Shown: piece after piece, positions 1 to 9,588 of the stretch
Layout of the letters: every line of letters starts with the position of its first letter
Numbering within the stretch: the first letter of the stretch is position 1
From: Streptomyces humidus
GTDB lineage: Bacteria; Actinomycetota; Actinomycetes; Streptomycetales; Streptomycetaceae
Length of the DNA stretch: 64,000 bases
Direction of reading: 5' to 3'
Assembly: GCF_014649655.1 (NCBI RefSeq)
Contig: NZ_BMTL01000014.1
Location: 151,957-215,956, forward strand
The notes under the pieces: model-generated
What the model saw: the letters and a program-made list of their open reading frames with translations, nothing else
What the model was told of the DNA's origin: nothing
Databases searched by the model: none
Program-made: the position numbers and the translations under genes

Positions 1-227
1 ACGGCCTTGAGGTGCTCGGGGTGGATGAACAGCCGGGCCGCGTACCTTCCCAGCGCCTCCTGGGCTGTGTAGCCGATGAGATCCTCCGCCTGCGGGGTCC
101 AGAACACGATGCGGCCGTCGGCGTCGACGACCATCGCGGAGACGCTCAGCACGTCGAGCAGCCCGGTGGGCGGGGGCGTCTCGGGGCGGTACGGGTCGCC
201 GTCGGAGCGAACGGGGTCGGATGTCAT
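1..227 (-). CDS. PAS-domain sensor protein, N-terminal part (runs off window)
   Basis: The minus strand from an ATG at 227 reads without a stop to the window edge, giving 75 residues. A GGAGGA ribosome site lies just upstream (plus-strand 231-238). Residues about 25-75 form the start of a PAS fold, with VDADGRIVFWTPQAEDLIGY followed by an ALGR turn, as in actinobacterial PAS/SpoIIE phosphatases. It is divergent from the PAS-SpoIIE phosphatase at 361, whose first PAS resembles it, so the two may be a duplicated signalling pair sharing a 133-base promoter region. The catalytic domain lies outside the window, so whether it is a phosphatase or another PAS protein cannot be told. Confidence 0.75.
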   Translation of the reverse strand, partial: MTSDPVRSDGDPYRPETPPPTGLLDVLSVSAMVVDADGRIVFWTPQAEDLIGYTAQEALGRYAARLFIHPEHLKA

Positions 228-360
228 CGGATCCTCCTCCAGCCCTTCCATGCTGCCTCCCGTCCGGCGCGCGCGGAAGCCGGGCGGGAGGGCCCGGTCC
301 CGTGGCGCCGTGCGCATCGGCCGAACTGGCAGGACCATGGTCGTGTGGAGGGCGGCACCC

Positions 361-2823
361 ATGGATTCTGCGCGAGAAGCATCCGAGGTCCCGACGCCCG
401 CGGGTCCTGGCGACCTCCTGGACGCGTCCACCGACGCGGCGGCGATCCTCTCCGAGGACGGGGCCGTGATCGGCTGGACGCGGCAGGCCGAGGAGCTCCT
501 CGGGCGGCCGGCGCCGGGCGTGGTGGGGCGCTCCGCCGCGGAGCTCGTGGCGATGCCCCGCGACCCGGCCCGCGTGGCCGCCGTCGCCGCGCGCTGCCGC
601 GCCGGCATGGGATGGAGCGGCGTCGTCTCCCTGCGGCACGCCGACGGCCGCGCCCTCGACGCCGACCTGCGGGTGTCCGCCTCCTTCCGGGTCGGCGGGG
701 CCGAGTGCTTCCTGGTCTCGGCGCGCGAGCGGGGCCGGCGGTGGGCGGTCGGCCAGTCCGTCCTCGACGGGTTCCTGACCCGCTCCCCGGTCGGGATGGC
801 GGTGATGGACCTGGAGCTGCGGTACGTGTGGCTGAACGACACCCTGGAACGCTTCGGCGGCGTGCCCCGCGAACAGCGGCTGGGACGCCGGCTGAGCGAG
901 CTGCTGCCCGGTCTGCAGGCGGTCACCCTCGAGAACCTCATGCGCAGGGTCCTGGAGACCGGCGACCCGGTGACCGACTACGAGTACCTGGGCTGGAGCT
1001 GGGCGGATCCGCACCGCCGGCACGCCTACTCCACGTCCTTCTTCCCGCTGGAGGGCGCGGACGGCTGTGTCACCGGGGTCTGCTACATGGTCCAGGACGT
1101 CACCGAACGGTGGACCGCCCGCCAGCTGCTGTCGCTGGTCAACGATGCGGGGGCCCGCGTCGGCACCACGCTGGACGTGATGCGCACGGCGCAGGAACTC
1201 GCCGACTTCTGCGTCCCGCGCTTCGCGGACTTCGTCGTCGTCGACCTCCTGGAGCCCGTCCTCAGCACGGAGGAGCACGGCACGTGGCTGACCGACGCCG
1301 CCCCGCCCGCCGCCCGGCCGGTGATGCGCCGGGCCGGGATGAGCTCGGTGCGCGAGGGCTGCCCGGAGGCCGTCGCCCGGCTGGGGGACAGCGTGGACTT
1401 CGTCCCTCCGCCGCACGGCGCGAACCTGCTCATCGACGGCGAGCCGATCCTCATCCCGGTGCTGGACGGGTCCGACGACCTGTGGACCGCCGAGCAGCCC
1501 GAGAGGGCGGCGCGCATCGACGCGTTCGGCATGCACTCCCTGATCTCCGTGCCGCTGCGGGCCCGCGACACCGCCCTGGGCCTCGCCACGTTCGTCCGGT
1601 CGCTCAATCCCGTCTCCTTCCAGCCCGACGACGTGCTGCTGGCCCGCGAGATCGTGGCGCGGGCGGCGCTGTGCGTCGACAACGCCCGCCGCTACACCAG
1701 GGAGCACACGGCGGCCGTCACCCTGCAGCGCAGCCTGCTCCCGCACGCCCTGGCCGGCGGCACGGCCCTGGAGGTGGCCTCCTCGTACCTCCCGGCCGGC
1801 CCCACGGACGGGGTGGGCGGCGACTGGTTCGACGTGATCCCGCTGTCCGGGGCTCGGGTGGGCCTCGTCGTCGGCGACGTGGTGGGGCACGGCATCGCCG
1901 CCGCGGCCAGCATGGGGCGGCTGCGCACCGCGGTGCAGACCCTCGCCGACATGGAGATGCCCCCGGACGAACTGCTGGCCCACCTCGACGACCTGGTCCT
2001 GCGGCTGAGCGCGGAGCGCACCGGCGACACGACGGCCCCGCAGGGCTCGACCGGCCTCCTCGGGGCGACCTGTCTGTACGCCGTCTACGATCCGGTCAGC
2101 CGGCGCTGCACGATGGCCCGGGCCGGGCACCCGCCCCCGGTCGTCGTCGCCCCCGACGGGCGCGTGTCCTTCCCCGAGCCGCCCGCCGGGCCGCCGTTGG
2201 GGCTCGGCGGCATGGCCTTCGAGGCCACCGAGATCGAGCTCGCCGAGAACAGCCTGCTCGGGCTCTACACGAACGGCCTGTTCGGCGGCGCCGACCAGGA
2301 CATGGAGCAGGGGATGGCCCGGCTCGCCGAGGTGCTCGCCGGGGCCGGCGGCGACCTGGACGGCCTGTGCACAGCCGTGGTGCGCCGGCTGGTGCCCGTC
2401 CCCCGGTCCGACGACATCGCGCTGCTGCTGGCCCGCACGCACGCCCTGGGCCCCGACCGCGTCGTCTCCTGGGACGTGCCCGCCGACCCGGCCGCCGTCG
2501 CCGACGTCCGGGCCCGTGCGACCCGCCAGGTGGAGGCCTGGGGGCTGGGTGAGCTGGCCACGACGTCCGAACTCATCGTGAGCGAGCTGGTGACCAACGC
2601 GGTCCGCTACGCCACTCCGCCGATCCGCCTGCGTCTGCTCTTCGACGCCCGTCTGACCTGCGAGGTCGCCGACGCCAGCAGCACGGCCCCCCGGCTCCGA
2701 CACGCCCGGATCACGGACGAGGGGGGCCGCGGACTCTTCCTGGTGGCACAGCTCGCCCATCGATGGGGAGCCCGGTACACGGCCGACGGGAAGATCATCT
2801 GGGCCGAGCAGGAGATTCCTTGA
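361..2823 (+). CDS. PAS-PAS-GAF-SpoIIE phosphatase with C-terminal HATPase domain
   Basis: An 820-residue cytoplasmic signalling protein. PAS 1 is about residues 17-120 (AAILSEDGAVIGWTRQAEEL), PAS 2 about 135-250 (VGMAVMDLELRYVWLNDTLE), and a GAF region about 260-440. The PP2C/SpoIIE phosphatase is about 455-695 (LQRSLLPH, GGDWFD near 487, VVGDVVGHG), and an anti-sigma-type HATPase is about 700-820 (SELVTNAVRYA near 742, DEGGRGLFLV). In this family SpoIIE domains dephosphorylate anti-anti-sigma factors and the HATPase acts as an RsbW-like kinase or binder, so one protein can switch a partner both ways. The ATG at 361 is chosen for the GGAGGG 8 bases upstream and the match of the PAS start. 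An in-frame ATG at 76 would overlap the divergent gene. No signal peptide or membrane segment is visible. Confidence 0.93.
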   Translation: MDSAREASEVPTPAGPGDLLDASTDAAAILSEDGAVIGWTRQAEELLGRPAPGVVGRSAAELVAMPRDPARVAAVAARCRAGMGWSGVVSLRHADGRALDADLRVSASFRVGGAECFLVSARERGRRWAVGQSVLDGFLTRSPVGMAVMDLELRYVWLNDTLERFGGVPREQRLGRRLSELLPGLQAVTLENLMRRVLETGDPVTDYEYLGWSWADPHRRHAYSTSFFPLEGADGCVTGVCYMVQDVTERWTARQLLSLVNDAGARVGTTLDVMRTAQELADFCVPRFADFVVVDLLEPVLSTEEHGTWLTDAAPPAARPVMRRAGMSSVREGCPEAVARLGDSVDFVPPPHGANLLIDGEPILIPVLDGSDDLWTAEQPERAARIDAFGMHSLISVPLRARDTALGLATFVRSLNPVSFQPDDVLLAREIVARAALCVDNARRYTREHTAAVTLQRSLLPHALAGGTALEVASSYLPAGPTDGVGGDWFDVIPLSGARVGLVVGDVVGHGIAAAASMGRLRTAVQTLADMEMPPDELLAHLDDLVLRLSAERTGDTTAPQGSTGLLGATCLYAVYDPVSRRCTMARAGHPPPVVVAPDGRVSFPEPPAGPPLGLGGMAFEATEIELAENSLLGLYTNGLFGGADQDMEQGMARLAEVLAGAGGDLDGLCTAVVRRLVPVPRSDDIALLLARTHALGPDRVVSWDVPADPAAVADVRARATRQVEAWGLGELATTSELIVSELVTNAVRYATPPIRLRLLFDARLTCEVADASSTAPRLRHARITDEGGRGLFLVAQLAHRWGARYTADGKIIWAEQEIP

Positions 2824-3200
2824 GGCAGGAGGCGGCGGGCCCGTGGGAGGGAGGACCGGGACCGCGTGCGGGTGACGGAGGCGTCCTCGGCCCCCGTCGC
2901 ATGCCGCCCGCCGTGGGCGCACGCCGTGCAGGACCAGCCGGCGTCTCAGCCCCGGTCGCGCTCGCCCGGCGGGGTCCGTCGGGTCCGGCGAAGTCCGGCG
3001 GGGTCCGCCCGGGAACTGCCGGACCTGCGGGCGGCCGACGGCCGCGGGCGAACCGCCCGCCCCGTCAGGCCGTGGTCCCGCACCGCCCGCGCCCGCGGAG
3101 GGGCGACACGGCCGAGGACGGCGTCCTGGAAGCCGTCGGGGCGGCCGCCCCGAACGGTGACGGCCGACGGCTCGCCAAGACCGACGAGGAACGGGACGCC
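2824..3200. other. Intergenic region, no gene seen
   Basis: This GC-rich stretch lies between the phosphatase and the PLP enzyme. Open frames cross it on both strands but have no recognisable protein match. No clear terminator or promoter was seen. The only usable signal is the GAGGAA ribosome site at 3186-3190 for the gene at 3201. Confidence 0.5.
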
Positions 3201-4508
3201 ATGACGCACGTGAACACCGCTGCCGCCGAACGACGCGAACGCATCCTGCGCGCCGCCGTGCACCAGGGTCTCCTCGCACCCGACCGCGCCGACCTGGCCG
3301 CGTTCCTCGACCTCGACGGCGTCGCCGCGAGCGTGACGGCGCTGCACGAGGCCTTCCCCGACCCCCCGGGCGTCCTGCACACCTTCGCGGCGAAGGCGAA
3401 CTGCCTGGTCCCCGTGCTGAGGGAACTGCGCACCCTCGGCATGGGCTGCGAGGTGGCCGGCGCCGGCGAACTCGCCCAGGCCCTGGCCGCGGGATTCGCG
3501 CCGGACCGGATCGTCTTCGACTCCCCGGCCAAGACCCGCTCGGAGCTGGCGCGGGCGCTGGAACTGGGCGTCGCGGTGAACGCCGACAACTTCCAGGAAC
3601 TCGACCGCATCGACGAGATCCTCGCGCTGCGCCCCTCCGCCTCCCGGATCGGCGTACGCGTCAACCCCCAGGTCGGAGGCGGCGACATCGCGGAGACGAG
3701 CACGGCCACCGCGACGTCCAAGTTCGGCATCGCGCTGGACGACGAGGGAAGCCGCCGGCGCCTCCTCGACGCGTACCGCGCCCGCCCCTGGCTGACGTGG
3801 GTCCACGCACACGTCGGCTCGCAGGGCTGCCCCCTGGAACTGATCGCCGAGGGCATCGCGAGGGCCGTGGCCTTCGCCGACGAGGTCGGCCCGACGCACG
3901 GCCGCCGCCAGGTGAGGGGCGTCGACGTCGGCGGCGGGCTCCCCGTCAACTTCGGCGATGACGAGACCGTTCCCGGCTTCGACGCGTACGTCCGGTGCGT
4001 CCGGTCCCGTGTGCCGCGCCTGTTCGGCGGACGGTACCGGCTCGTCACGGAGTTCGGCCGGTCCCTCCTCGCCAAGAACGGGTTCACCGCCGCCCGCGTG
4101 GAATACACGAAGACGTCCGGCGGACGCCCCGTCGCCATCACCCACGCCGGCGCCCAGGTGGCGGCCCGCACCGTGTTCACGCCGTCGTCCTGGCCCCTGA
4201 GGATCAGCGCCCACGGCCCCGACGGCAGCCGCAGAGCGGGCGAACCGGTACCCCAGGACATCGCCGGTCCCTGCTGCTTCGCCGGCGACCTGCTCGCCCG
4301 GGCACGCCCCCTCCCGTTGCTCGCGCCCGGCGACATCGTCTGCCTCCTCGACACCGGCGCGTACTACGCCTCCACCCCCTTCCACTACAACAGCCTCCCC
4401 GACCCCGCCGTCCACGGCGTACGCGTCGACGCCCACGGCGGCATCACGTTCGAGCCGCTGCGGCGTGCGGAGACCCTCGAAGACGTCCTCGCGCGGACGG
4501 GAGGGTGA
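3201..4508 (+). CDS. PLP-dependent fold-III decarboxylase-like enzyme (DAP decarboxylase / Y4yA-like)
   Basis: A 435-residue soluble protein of the alanine-racemase/group IV decarboxylase fold. The PLP lysine is K65 in FAAKANC. HVGSQG near residue 205 matches the HIGSQ element of diaminopimelate decarboxylases. DVGGGLPVNF near 243 and EFGRSL stand where DAP decarboxylases have GGG and EPGR. The C-terminal domain has GPCCFAGD near 356, in place of the CESxD cysteine motif, and DTGAYYAS. The altered GR, CES and tail motifs argue against housekeeping LysA. The closest group I can name is the Y4yA-type PLP proteins found near secondary-metabolite and siderophore genes, whose substrate is uncertain. 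Start ATG 3201 follows GAGGAA. The gene stands alone and is convergent with the membrane protein at 4528. Confidence 0.82.
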   Translation: MTHVNTAAAERRERILRAAVHQGLLAPDRADLAAFLDLDGVAASVTALHEAFPDPPGVLHTFAAKANCLVPVLRELRTLGMGCEVAGAGELAQALAAGFAPDRIVFDSPAKTRSELARALELGVAVNADNFQELDRIDEILALRPSASRIGVRVNPQVGGGDIAETSTATATSKFGIALDDEGSRRRLLDAYRARPWLTWVHAHVGSQGCPLELIAEGIARAVAFADEVGPTHGRRQVRGVDVGGGLPVNFGDDETVPGFDAYVRCVRSRVPRLFGGRYRLVTEFGRSLLAKNGFTAARVEYTKTSGGRPVAITHAGAQVAARTVFTPSSWPLRISAHGPDGSRRAGEPVPQDIAGPCCFAGDLLARARPLPLLAPGDIVCLLDTGAYYASTPFHYNSLPDPAVHGVRVDAHGGITFEPLRRAETLEDVLARTGG

Positions 4509-4527
4509 CCGCCGGGGCCCGGGGCGG

Positions 4528-6000
4528 TCACCAGCCGGTGAGCAGCAGGTGGTTGACGAGAAGGGCGACCGTGGCCTGCGCGGCGAGCCAGGCGCGGGGG
4601 CGGGGCAGGAACGCGCACGAGGCGAGCAGCCACATGGCGAACGGCAGCCAGATGCGCTCGGTCTCGGCCTTGCTCATCCCGGACAGGTCGGCGATGAGCA
4701 GGGCGGCGAGCGCCGCGGCGGCGAGGAGGGCGAGACGGAGGTCGGGGGAGGCGGCGGGCGCGCCCGCCCGGGCCCGTCGGCGCAGAGCGGGGACGACACG
4801 TTGGACGACACGTACGGACGCGCCGTCGGGGTCGGGTGTCAGGACCGGCGGGGGAGCGTCCGCGGGCGGGGGAGCGTCCAGGGGGGAACGCGTCCGGAGC
4901 CGTCCCGCGCTCCCGAGGAGCGTGGCGACGGTGCGCCGCAGGCCCGCTGCCGTCGCCGGGCCCACGACCAGGACCGTGCAGGCGAGGTTGGCCCACACCC
5001 AGTAGCCGTAGGGCCGGATGCCGCCGGCGCCCTGGTAGTAGCGCTCGACCAACAGGTGGTAGGCCTCCCACCAGTTGAAGCCCAGGAGGGTGAACACGAT
5101 CGGGACGACGGTGAGTCCGGCGAGGGCGTAGGGCAGGGGCCGTATCCGTCGCGGGCCGCCGAGCAGGAGGACGGCGCAGGCGATCACGGCGAAGAGGGTG
5201 AGCCCGTAGGAGAGATAGCAGGTGAGACCGAAGAGGAGCCCGGCGCCGAAACCGGTGAGCGGCGGCCGGTGTCCGGTGACGGCGAGCGCGAACAGGGCGA
5301 TCGTCCAGGCGGCGACCGCCGCGAAGTACCCGTCCGCGGAGGTGCCCATCCACACCGCGGCCGGCGCCATCGCCAGGAACGGCGCCGCACGGCGCGCGAG
5401 CGCCTCGCCGGCGAGCACCCGCACGGCGACCAGCACCGCCACGCACGCCGACGCACCGACGGTGATGCACCAGACCCCGGCCCAGCCCCCGCCGCCGAGG
5501 CCGACCCGGTCGAGCAGGACGAACGTGACCGTCGCCGCCGGAGGGTGACCCGCCACATGCGCGGGCCAGTTGTCGGGGGAGTGCATCAGGATGTGCTGGG
5601 TGAAGTCCCGCAGCGTCGCGGGGATGTCCTGGAAGCGGTCGATGACCTGCAGATACTCGTATTTGGTGGTGAGCCGTACCGCGATCCCGCGCTGCCAGCC
5701 GTCGATCAGCGCCAGGGACCACGTCCATGCCATGGCCGTGCCCCAGGCGGCGCCCAGCAGCGTGCGCCACGGCAGCCGGGCGGCCAGCCGCGGGCCGTAC
5801 GTCACGACGCCGAAGGCGACGAGGAGGGCGGCCGGGGTGCCGGGGCCGACATGCGGTTCCGCATGGCCGTACAGCGGCGGCCAGCTCACGTGCAGGGTGC
5901 CGTACCGCCGCTCGATCACGGTGCCGACCACGGCGGCAGTCGCGACGAGCAGCGCCGCGGCCGCGGTCGCGTACAGGTCTCGTTGAAGATCACGGGTCAC
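4528..6000 (-). CDS. Polytopic membrane protein, GT-C glycosyltransferase-like
   Basis: A 490-residue protein with about ten hydrophobic segments, the first at residues 8-27. The loop at about 135-165 (DNWPAHVAGHPPAATVTFVL) has the polar, Trp/His-rich look of lipid-sugar-dependent actinobacterial GT-C mannosyltransferase-like proteins. FNWWEAYHLL and YYQGAGGIRPYGYWVWANL near the middle are also typical. The last 130 residues include a Pro/Ala-rich cytoplasmic linker (DAPPPADAPPP) followed by three more helices. A role in transferring a sugar from a polyprenyl phosphate outside the membrane is inferred from fold type only, and no donor or acceptor can be named. It is convergent with the PLP enzyme, 19 bases apart, and appears monocistronic. 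Confidence 0.7.
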   Translation of the reverse strand: MTRDLQRDLYATAAAALLVATAAVVGTVIERRYGTLHVSWPPLYGHAEPHVGPGTPAALLVAFGVVTYGPRLAARLPWRTLLGAAWGTAMAWTWSLALIDGWQRGIAVRLTTKYEYLQVIDRFQDIPATLRDFTQHILMHSPDNWPAHVAGHPPAATVTFVLLDRVGLGGGGWAGVWCITVGASACVAVLVAVRVLAGEALARRAAPFLAMAPAAVWMGTSADGYFAAVAAWTIALFALAVTGHRPPLTGFGAGLLFGLTCYLSYGLTLFAVIACAVLLLGGPRRIRPLPYALAGLTVVPIVFTLLGFNWWEAYHLLVERYYQGAGGIRPYGYWVWANLACTVLVVGPATAAGLRRTVATLLGSAGRLRTRSPLDAPPPADAPPPVLTPDPDGASVRVVQRVVPALRRRARAGAPAASPDLRLALLAAAALAALLIADLSGMSKAETERIWLPFAMWLLASCAFLPRPRAWLAAQATVALLVNHLLLTGW

Positions 6001-7188
6001 GGGGGAAGGCTAGGCCGCCGCGACCGTGCCGAAGCCGCTGCGAGCACGGACGTCAGCGTTTCGTCATGTGTTGCGGTCCGTGGTGTGGTTCCCGCCGGCC
6101 GGCGGCCGGATCACGGCCGGCCACGAGTCCGTGACCGGCCGGTCGGCGGACGGGTCCGCCGCCCGCCGTGTGCGACGTCCGCGGCGGCTGCCGCTTCGAG
6201 GTGGTGCTGCCCGTGGCAGCTTCAATGACACAGGCAGCACCACCGGTCCTGCGCGGTCCTACGCGTCCGGCGCTCCGGCCGGCGCGAACTCCCGCAAGCT
6301 TTCCGCGAAACCGGCTGTGGGCGCCTCGCCGGTGTCGTGGGCCGCGAACGCGCCCACCGGGACCGGCTGGCCCCCCGCCTCCGCGTCCGCGGCGTCCCGC
6401 ACCCCGCACACGCCACGCACCTCGCGCACGACGGACTCGTCCTCGCGCGCTCGAAGCGCCCCGACGACAGGAGAACCGATGAGCCCGGCGTCGCCGGCGA
6501 CCAGTGCACGCATGCGACCACCGTAGGGCGGTCACCCGCCCCAGGGAGGGGCCGGGCCCACCGCGTCACGACTTCGTAAGACTCGGCCCCTGACGAGGAG
6601 ATGGACCCGGGATACGTCGCCGAGCAGCTCACCAGCGGATTCGCCCTGCTCGTGGCACGCGCCTTGCATGAGGCTGACCTGTGGAAATAGCCTCTGCTGA
6701 AGCCGGTGGAGGGTGACCGGCCCGGGAAAGGTCCGGATCATGGTCGGAGGCGTGCTCCGGCCGGTGTCCGCAGTCCGCTTGGGTACGAGGCCCCAGTCCG
6801 GAACCTCCACCGATTCCGGAGCGGTTCAGTGCATGATGTCGGCCTCCTGGTGCTGGCGCTGTCAGCGAGTTGCGCGGCACGCGCAGCGTGGTTCAACGCT
6901 CACGCCGCCGCGGCGGGCGCGAGACGCGCCGACAGGGGCCGACTGTCCGACGAACCCGGCCTGCGCAACGGGCCGTCGGGCGCGCTTCGGGTGATGCCGC
7001 CTCCGGCACGCGGGAGAGCCGGCCGATGGACCGGCGCGCCGACAGGGGGCGCGACGGGCGGGTGGCCGCGACGGACGGGAGAGGCCCGGTCGTGATGCCT
7101 GCACGGGTCCGCGAGTTCCAGCAGGCCCCAGGGCCGCGCGGTTCTCGGCGGACTTGTCCAGCCTCCGTTCCGCACCGGGAAAGTCGAT
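6001..7188. other. Long region without an intact gene
   Basis: About 1.2 kb with no convincing intact coding sequence. All six frames show short overlapping open stretches that only reflect high GC content. The one recognisable item is an epimerase relic on the minus strand at 6259-6513. The stretch before 7189 is weakly A-rich with GGGAAAG at 7177-7183, the probable ribosome site of the next gene. Confidence 0.55.
6259..6513 (-). pseudogene. NAD-dependent sugar epimerase relic
   Basis: An 84-codon open frame starts MRALVAGDAGLIGSPVVGAL. This is a worn copy of the N-terminal Rossmann motif of extended short-chain epimerases, normally MRALVTGGAGFIGSHVV. The GxxGxxG spacing is kept (G-D-A-G-L-I-G), but the phenylalanine and histidine are replaced. 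The frame ends after GFAESLREFAPA, which resembles the C-terminal tail of such enzymes. An intact epimerase has about 310-330 residues, so the reading fits a gene that lost its middle. It could also be a short ORF with chance similarity. No ribosome site is convincing. Confidence 0.5.
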
Positions 7189-8868
7189 ATGTCCGTACAG
7201 TCCTCCACCCTGCCGGCCCTCGCCGCACGGCAACCCCCGCCGCCGGCGCTGCGCCCCGGACGCAGGTCGCTTGTACCGGCGAGGTACCGCGTACCGCTGT
7301 TCGCCGTCGCCGCTGTCCTCCCGCTGTACTGGGGGTGGGGTGCCTTTCTCGCGACGGGCGGCGGTGACCTCGCCGCGCAGTACGCGTGGGCTGGGTTCGT
7401 GGGGAGGCACCCGGACACGCCGTACGGGCTCTTCTGGTTCGGCGGGACCCACACCGTCAACTACAGCGTCATCTCGCCGCACTTGATGGCACTCTTCGGG
7501 GTCCGTGCCGTCTCCGTGCTGTCCGGGGTCAGTGCCACCTGGATGCTGGCCGTGCTCCTGGAGCGCACCGTCGCGCGTGTGTCGCTGTTGCCCGCGCTGG
7601 TCGGGGCGCTGGCCCTCTGGTACAACGTCGTGCTCGGCCGCACCACCTTCGCCCTGGGCCTGGCCTTCGCCCTCGCGGGCCTGCTCGCCGTGGCCGGCCG
7701 CGCGCCCCGGCCCGCCCGGCTCGCCGCCGCCGCGTCCGGGACGCTGCTCGCGACCATGGGCAGCCCGGTGGCCGGGCTCTTCCTGCTGGTGGCGGGCGCC
7801 GGATATCTGGCCACCCGCCAGTACGGCAAGTGTCTCGCCCTGGTTCTCCCGCCGGTCGCCGTCGTCGGCCTGACGACAGTGCTGTTCCCCTTCCAGGGCG
7901 AACAGCCCATGGCCGCGGGCCGCATGATCCTGCCCGTGCTGATGGCCGCCGCCGTGGTGTGGGCGTCCCCCCGGGAGTGGCGGGTGGTGCGGGCGGGCAG
8001 CGCCCTGTATGCCGCCGGGGTCGTCCTGACCTGGCTGGTCCCCTCGCCGATCGGCAACAACGTGGAGCGGCTCGCCCTGCTCTTCGCCCCCGCCGTGCTG
8101 CTCGCGGCCGCGCTGCACCGTCGCTCCCGGGGATTCCGCGACGGCGTCCGCCGCACCCATGTGCGCGCGATGGCCGTGGTCACCGCCCTCTCCGTCTCCT
8201 ATCTCTGCGTCACGTCGCTGATGCATCTGCGCAGCCCGGACCCCGTTCCGGGCTGGGTCACGCACACCGACGGAGTGCTGGCCGCGCTCGCCCGGCTGGG
8301 CGCGGACCGCGGCCGGGTCGAACTGCCCACGGATCGCGACCATCGCGGGGCCACCCTCCTCGGCCCGCACGTCGAACTGATGCGGGGCTGGAACCAGCAG
8401 TTGGACGTGGAACGGGGGCGTCTGTTCTACGAGGGCAACCTCGACGGGCCGCGCTACCACGCCTGGCTGCGCCACTGGGCGGTGGGCTACGTCGTCCTGC
8501 ACGACGGCACGCCCGACCGGTCTGCGGAGCGCGAGACCGCTCTGATCAAGGAGGGGCAGCCCTGGCTGAAGCTTGTCTGGCAGGACCGTCACTGGAAGAT
8601 CTACCGGGTCCGCGACAGCCTGCCGCTGGCCTCCGCCCCGGCCGAGCCGCAGCACGCGGGAGAGGCGGAGCTGACGCTGAGGATGCCCCGCGCCGGGACG
8701 AGCACCGTGCGGATCGAGTACTCGCCGTGGCTGCGGGCCGAGGGCGCGTGCCTCAGCGCGGACGGCCCGTGGACCCGGCTGACCGTGCCCCGGGCGGGCG
8801 TGTACCGGCTGACCTCGGACTACGCCGGAGGACCCGTCGACGAGCGCGGCTGCTGGCTGGACGGCTGA
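7189..8868 (+). CDS. Polytopic membrane protein with C-terminal extracytoplasmic domain
   Basis: A 559-residue protein of the type often annotated in Streptomyces as an integral membrane protein or MFS-like. About ten to twelve hydrophobic segments span residues 30-360, beginning with VPLFAVAAVLPLYWGWGAFL. The loop GDLAAQYAWAGFVGRHPDTP carries acidic and aromatic residues like the first periplasmic loop of GT-C enzymes. Residues about 370-559 are soluble and contain HVELMRGWNQQLDVERGRLF and a beta-rich tail. The fold suggests a membrane enzyme acting on lipid-linked sugars, but no catalytic residue can be assigned and the substrate is unknown. Start ATG 7189 has a weak ribosome site (GGGAAAG). 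Confidence 0.7.
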   Translation: MSVQSSTLPALAARQPPPPALRPGRRSLVPARYRVPLFAVAAVLPLYWGWGAFLATGGGDLAAQYAWAGFVGRHPDTPYGLFWFGGTHTVNYSVISPHLMALFGVRAVSVLSGVSATWMLAVLLERTVARVSLLPALVGALALWYNVVLGRTTFALGLAFALAGLLAVAGRAPRPARLAAAASGTLLATMGSPVAGLFLLVAGAGYLATRQYGKCLALVLPPVAVVGLTTVLFPFQGEQPMAAGRMILPVLMAAAVVWASPREWRVVRAGSALYAAGVVLTWLVPSPIGNNVERLALLFAPAVLLAAALHRRSRGFRDGVRRTHVRAMAVVTALSVSYLCVTSLMHLRSPDPVPGWVTHTDGVLAALARLGADRGRVELPTDRDHRGATLLGPHVELMRGWNQQLDVERGRLFYEGNLDGPRYHAWLRHWAVGYVVLHDGTPDRSAERETALIKEGQPWLKLVWQDRHWKIYRVRDSLPLASAPAEPQHAGEAELTLRMPRAGTSTVRIEYSPWLRAEGACLSADGPWTRLTVPRAGVYRLTSDYAGGPVDERGCWLDG

Positions 8869-9238
8869 GGGATCTCGCCTCCGCCGGGTGCGCCTCCCAC
8901 GGAGACGGGCTTCTTCCCGCGGGCGGCGGACGCTCAGGTACCGCGCCGCCCCGATCGGGACGTGGCGGCCCCGGACCGCATGGCCACCCGACGCCGGCCG
9001 TGGCCGGTGCGCTCCGGACGGCGGGGCGTTCCGGCCCGCGCACGCCCCGGCGGTGCGGCCCTCTTCCGGGGCCTCGTGAAGAACGGCGCCGTCGGTGGGG
9101 CGGACGAAGGGACGACTGCCGGAGGCCGATGGACCCGCCGGCCGCGGTGCCGGCCCGCCCGAGTGCCCTGAGCCGTGGGTGACGGCGTCGGGCTGACGAG
9201 GGCTCACGCGTTCCGCGTCTCACCTCGAACCGGGGCAC

Positions 9239-9268
9239 GTGGAGCGAACCGCTTCCACGCAAGCGCTT
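9239..9268. promoter_or_regulatory. Candidate LacI-family operators (two adjacent)
   Basis: An imperfect inverted repeat (GTGGA...TCCAC arms, 9239-9258) is followed at once by AAGCGCTT (9261-9268), the core seen in many LacI-family operators. It lies about 540 bases before the first CAZyme gene. The assignment rests on motif shape and position only. No lacI gene is in the window. Confidence 0.35.
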
Positions 9269-9576
9269 CGACGGGATGCTACGACCGGGGAACTGCGGGG
9301 TCAATGCCGCTCCGGACGGCGGAGGCGACGCAGACGCGCGGGCCGAGCTACCGCCGCCGCGGCCGACGCCTTCCGGACCTGCGGCGCTCCGACCGGGGTC
9401 GGCGGTTGCATCCCAGCTCAGCTGTGTGATGGACAGTCACCCGGCGGCCGGGCCCGGCCGCCGGACACCGGCACGGCGGGAGGATCCGCGGCCGTGGGGC
9501 TGCCCGCGACCCCCGAGTTGTTCGAGCGTGCGAACCGGCCCCGAGGCGCGGGAACAAGCCGTCGAACCGATTCCGC

Positions 9577-9588
9577 GACAACGTTCAC
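9577..9588. promoter_or_regulatory. Candidate LacI/GalR-type operator
   Basis: GACAACGTTCAC is close to the GACAACGTTGTC palindrome used by GalR/AraR-like LacI-family repressors, with one half perfect. It is about 220 bases upstream of the GH141-like gene. Confidence 0.35.

Noticed and set aside
12..2552. Plus frame of about 846 codons across the phosphatase
   Set aside because: Arg/Pro/Gly-rich out-of-frame reading of the PAS-SpoIIE gene.
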